Positions 14,523 through 16,063 of a stretch of 16,063 nt of DNA are shown here, one piece after another. The DNA is from Candidatus Poribacteria bacterium. Lineage in GTDB: Bacteria; Poribacteria; WGA-4E; UBA9662. The stretch is from positions 3,928 to 19,990 of the forward strand of contig PBVO01000076.1 in NCBI GenBank assembly GCA_002729015.1. The letters are read 5' to 3'. A program made the translations under genes and the position numbers. Each line of letters begins with the position of its first letter. The stretch's first letter is position 1. The notes beneath the pieces were generated by a model. It worked only from the letters and a program-made list of their open reading frames with translations, was not told where the DNA came from and did no database searches.

Positions 14523-15000
14523 ATCAAGTGCTCCTAATTTTATTTTTTTGCAAACCAAAGAGGAAACAAAATAAATGTAGTTACAAACTTTAAAAGATAA
14601 GGACACACCACAACAAATATTCTGCAAGTATATGTACATGCAAAAATAACCGTATAAGATTTTGAAAAATATCCAAAACACTAAATAGTAAACAAAAAGC
14701 ACCTATTATGCAAAAAAATATAATAAGTGCTTTTTATTGACGAAATATTTACTTACTAAGGCTTATGGGAACTTGAGTTGGACAACCCGAAGCTGAAGTG
14801 AAACGAAAGGGATTTATCATTGCTTATCGGAAAATCCTATAGAATACATGGTAAAAAACCCAATGTTGAGCCAAGCAAGATATCGGTTTATAAACTACTA
14901 ACCATATTCAGCTAAACTCTGAAGCTATTTAGTTGGGATTTACTTTGATCATAGCTAACTTTTAGTACTTTTAGTGTAAAATGAAGTAGGATCAACTTGA
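14479..15000. other. Intergenic region between the lipid cluster and the reductase gene
   Basis: This 522-base AT-rich stretch contains the leader frame, the hairpin at 14694-14735 and a tandem 9-base repeat ACTTTTAGT (14958-14975). I found no other protein-like frame, no tRNA, and no convincing -35/-10 pair for the START-led operon at normal spacing. That promoter may use a different sigma factor or be too divergent to see. Confidence 0.55.
14694..14735 (-). terminator. Bidirectional intrinsic terminator-like hairpin
   Basis: AAAAAGCACCTATTAT (14694-14709) and ATAATAAGTGCTTTTT (14720-14735) pair over 16 positions with one mismatch and a 10-base loop. The A tract on one side and T tract on the other give T-rich exits on both strands. 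On the - strand it lies 265 bases after the aldo/keto reductase stop and before the lipid cluster, so it probably insulates the two transcription units. Confidence 0.6.
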
Positions 15001-15939
15001 CTATAGTGTTTGACGAAATTGGTCGAATCGTTCTAATACACCAGTAGATAATGGTGTGCTCGCAGCCGTTACGTTATCCAACAGTTGCTGTTTATTCAAT
15101 GATCCAATATTATTACCGTGAATCCGCTCTTCCCTCAAACAAAACTGAAGCGCGAGCTGTAGTATGTCTACATCCTCATTCTCACACCATCGCCAGATTT
15201 TGATTGAGGATTCTAAGTCAGGATCATTTTTCCAACGGCCTGTATCGGATACAGCCTTCTCTAAATCTAGACCGGTTAACATACCACGCAAGATTGACCA
15301 ACCATTCATTACACCAATATCGGCTTCTGCTGCCGCAGGTAATAACTGATCATTGACCGTCTGACGTACAAGATTATAGTCATTAAAACAAAGAAGAAAA
15401 TCCACTTCACCAGTAGCAATAGCTTTAAGGTGAAAATCATGGGGACGCATCCCATAACCGATAAAACGGGTAAAGCCTCGCTTTTTACATTCTATCAACC
15501 CCTCTAAAGTCCCACCACTTTGTAATGTAGGATCGATCTCGGGAGGATCATGGATCATCAGTCCGTCGACATAGTCCACATTTAAAGCTTTGAGTTGATC
15601 CTCAACATCAGCTAGCACTCGCTCTCGAGAATAATCTGGACTTCCCTGACCATATCCACCCCACTTAGCAGCCGAATGACAGCAGACACGAGCAGTAATA
15701 ATCACATCCTCACGTGAAATTTCTTTCATTGCCAAGCCTAGTTTACGTTGAGAGTCCCCATAGCAACGAGCTGAGTCAAAATGATTCACACCTAGACCAA
15801 CAGCATATTTGATGAGTTCTATGGCTTCATCATCAGAAACTGGCCCAAAATTATTACCAAATCCTTGAGTTCCAAAGGGAACAACCGGAATCATAATCTC
15901 AGTCCGACCTAGTCTTCGTCGAGGCAAATTTACATTCAT
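15001..15939 (-). CDS. Aldo/keto reductase family protein
   Basis: A cytoplasmic TIM-barrel protein of the NADPH-dependent aldo/keto reductase family, 312 residues. RRRLGRTEIMIPVVPFGTQGFG is the usual N-terminus. HFDSARCYGDSQRKLG (53-68) gives the catalytic Asp55 and Tyr60, and MIHDP (128-132) gives His130. The usual active-site Lys appears to be Arg84 (ITARVCC in place of the normal TKV), so catalysis may be altered. IGYGMRPHDF and FCLREERIH are further family landmarks. The ATG is preceded by GGTGAG with 9 bases between, and the gene starts 18 bases after the sugar-isomerase-like gene, so they form an operon. The neighbour suggests a sugar or polyol substrate. A dehydratase-like or binding role is also possible if the Arg is real. 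Confidence 0.9.
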   Translation of the reverse strand: MNVNLPRRRLGRTEIMIPVVPFGTQGFGNNFGPVSDDEAIELIKYAVGLGVNHFDSARCYGDSQRKLGLAMKEISREDVIITARVCCHSAAKWGGYGQGSPDYSRERVLADVEDQLKALNVDYVDGLMIHDPPEIDPTLQSGGTLEGLIECKKRGFTRFIGYGMRPHDFHLKAIATGEVDFLLCFNDYNLVRQTVNDQLLPAAAEADIGVMNGWSILRGMLTGLDLEKAVSDTGRWKNDPDLESSIKIWRWCENEDVDILQLALQFCLREERIHGNNIGSLNKQQLLDNVTAASTPLSTGVLERFDQFRQTL

Positions 15940-15957
15940 AATTGTGGTCTCACCAAA

Positions 15958-16063
15958 TTATACATTGCAAACGTCATACGCTGCCTTCATGGCTTCCATT
16001 GGATCCCCTTTAGGTCCAAATTCATGCCCAATGTATAAGTCATAATCAGTCGCCGAAATGGCT
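15958..16063 (-). CDS. 3' end of a hydroxypyruvate isomerase-like / sugar phosphate isomerase-epimerase TIM-barrel gene (partial)
   Basis: The frame is open from the right edge to a TAA at 15960-15958 and gives about 34 residues. They include DYDLYIGHEFGPKGDPMEAMKAAYDVC. The segment YIGHEFGPKGDPMEAM matches the C-terminus of hydroxypyruvate-isomerase-type TIM barrels, where a Glu and the PKGD loop lie near the metal and substrate. It reads into the aldo/keto reductase gene with an 18-base gap. Only the tail is visible, so the exact enzyme cannot be named. Confidence 0.65.
   Translation of the reverse strand, partial: AISATDYDLYIGHEFGPKGDPMEAMKAAYDVCNV

Noticed and set aside
14475..14702. 75-residue - strand frame upstream of the START gene
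   Set aside because: Its composition (Phe, Tyr, Cys, Ile rich) is that of translated AT-rich non-coding DNA, and its start lies inside the terminator hairpin. Only its last 15 codons have a ribosome site, and these are listed separately.

Overview
The window reads as a piece of an AT-rich bacterial chromosome. It probably comes from Candidatus Poribacteria or a close marine relative. The best clue is the C-terminal tail of the large secreted protein (NYPNPFNPETWIPFQ near residues 1082-1096, ending near position 4867), a form of FlgD-like sorting tail that I associate with Poribacteria. A TIM-barrel sugar isomerase next to an aldo/keto reductase at the right edge fits the same group. The taxonomic call is inference. 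There are no tRNA or rRNA genes, CRISPR arrays, transposases or phage genes.

Layout. (1) 1-4867, + strand: the last codons of an unidentified gene, an RpoD/SigA-family sigma factor, and a 1171-residue secreted multidomain protein. That protein carries an intact HEYGH zinc-peptidase motif, Ig-like domains, a DUF2927-like domain, a dockerin-like calcium-binding pair and the sorting tail. (2) 4868-5170: a convergent gap rich in small palindromes. (3) 5171-6361, - strand: a DCC-family (DUF393) protein and two small unknown genes, preceded by a regulatory-looking region (6403-6501). (4) 6601-14478, - strand: nine tightly packed genes concerned with lipids and the envelope. (5) 14479-15000: an intergenic region with a leader ORF and a bidirectional terminator-like hairpin. 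(6) 15001-16063, - strand: an aldo/keto reductase and the 3' end of a sugar isomerase-like gene.

The centre of interest is the 6601-14478 cluster. In transcription order it encodes an exported START-like protein, a Blc-type lipocalin lipoprotein, an FAD-dependent oxidoreductase, a DUF1365 protein, a cyclopropane-synthase-family methyltransferase, a second methyltransferase of the coclaurine N-methyltransferase-like branch, a membrane acyl desaturase, a DUF1295 (steroid 5-alpha-reductase-like) membrane protein, and an exported SOUL-type heme-binding protein. The FAD protein, DUF1365 and CFA-family core resembles the proteobacterial genes tied to methylated and furan fatty acids and singlet-oxygen defence. 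The CFA-family enzyme has lost two residues of the classical bicarbonate site (Cys to Ser, His to Gln), so simple cyclopropanation is doubtful. My working model is a self-contained pathway: the desaturase makes the double bond, one or two methyltransferases act on it in the phospholipid, the FAD, DUF1365 and DUF1295 proteins oxidise or reduce the chain, and the lipocalin, START and SOUL proteins handle lipid or heme products in the envelope. The parts are seen in the sequence; the product is inference.
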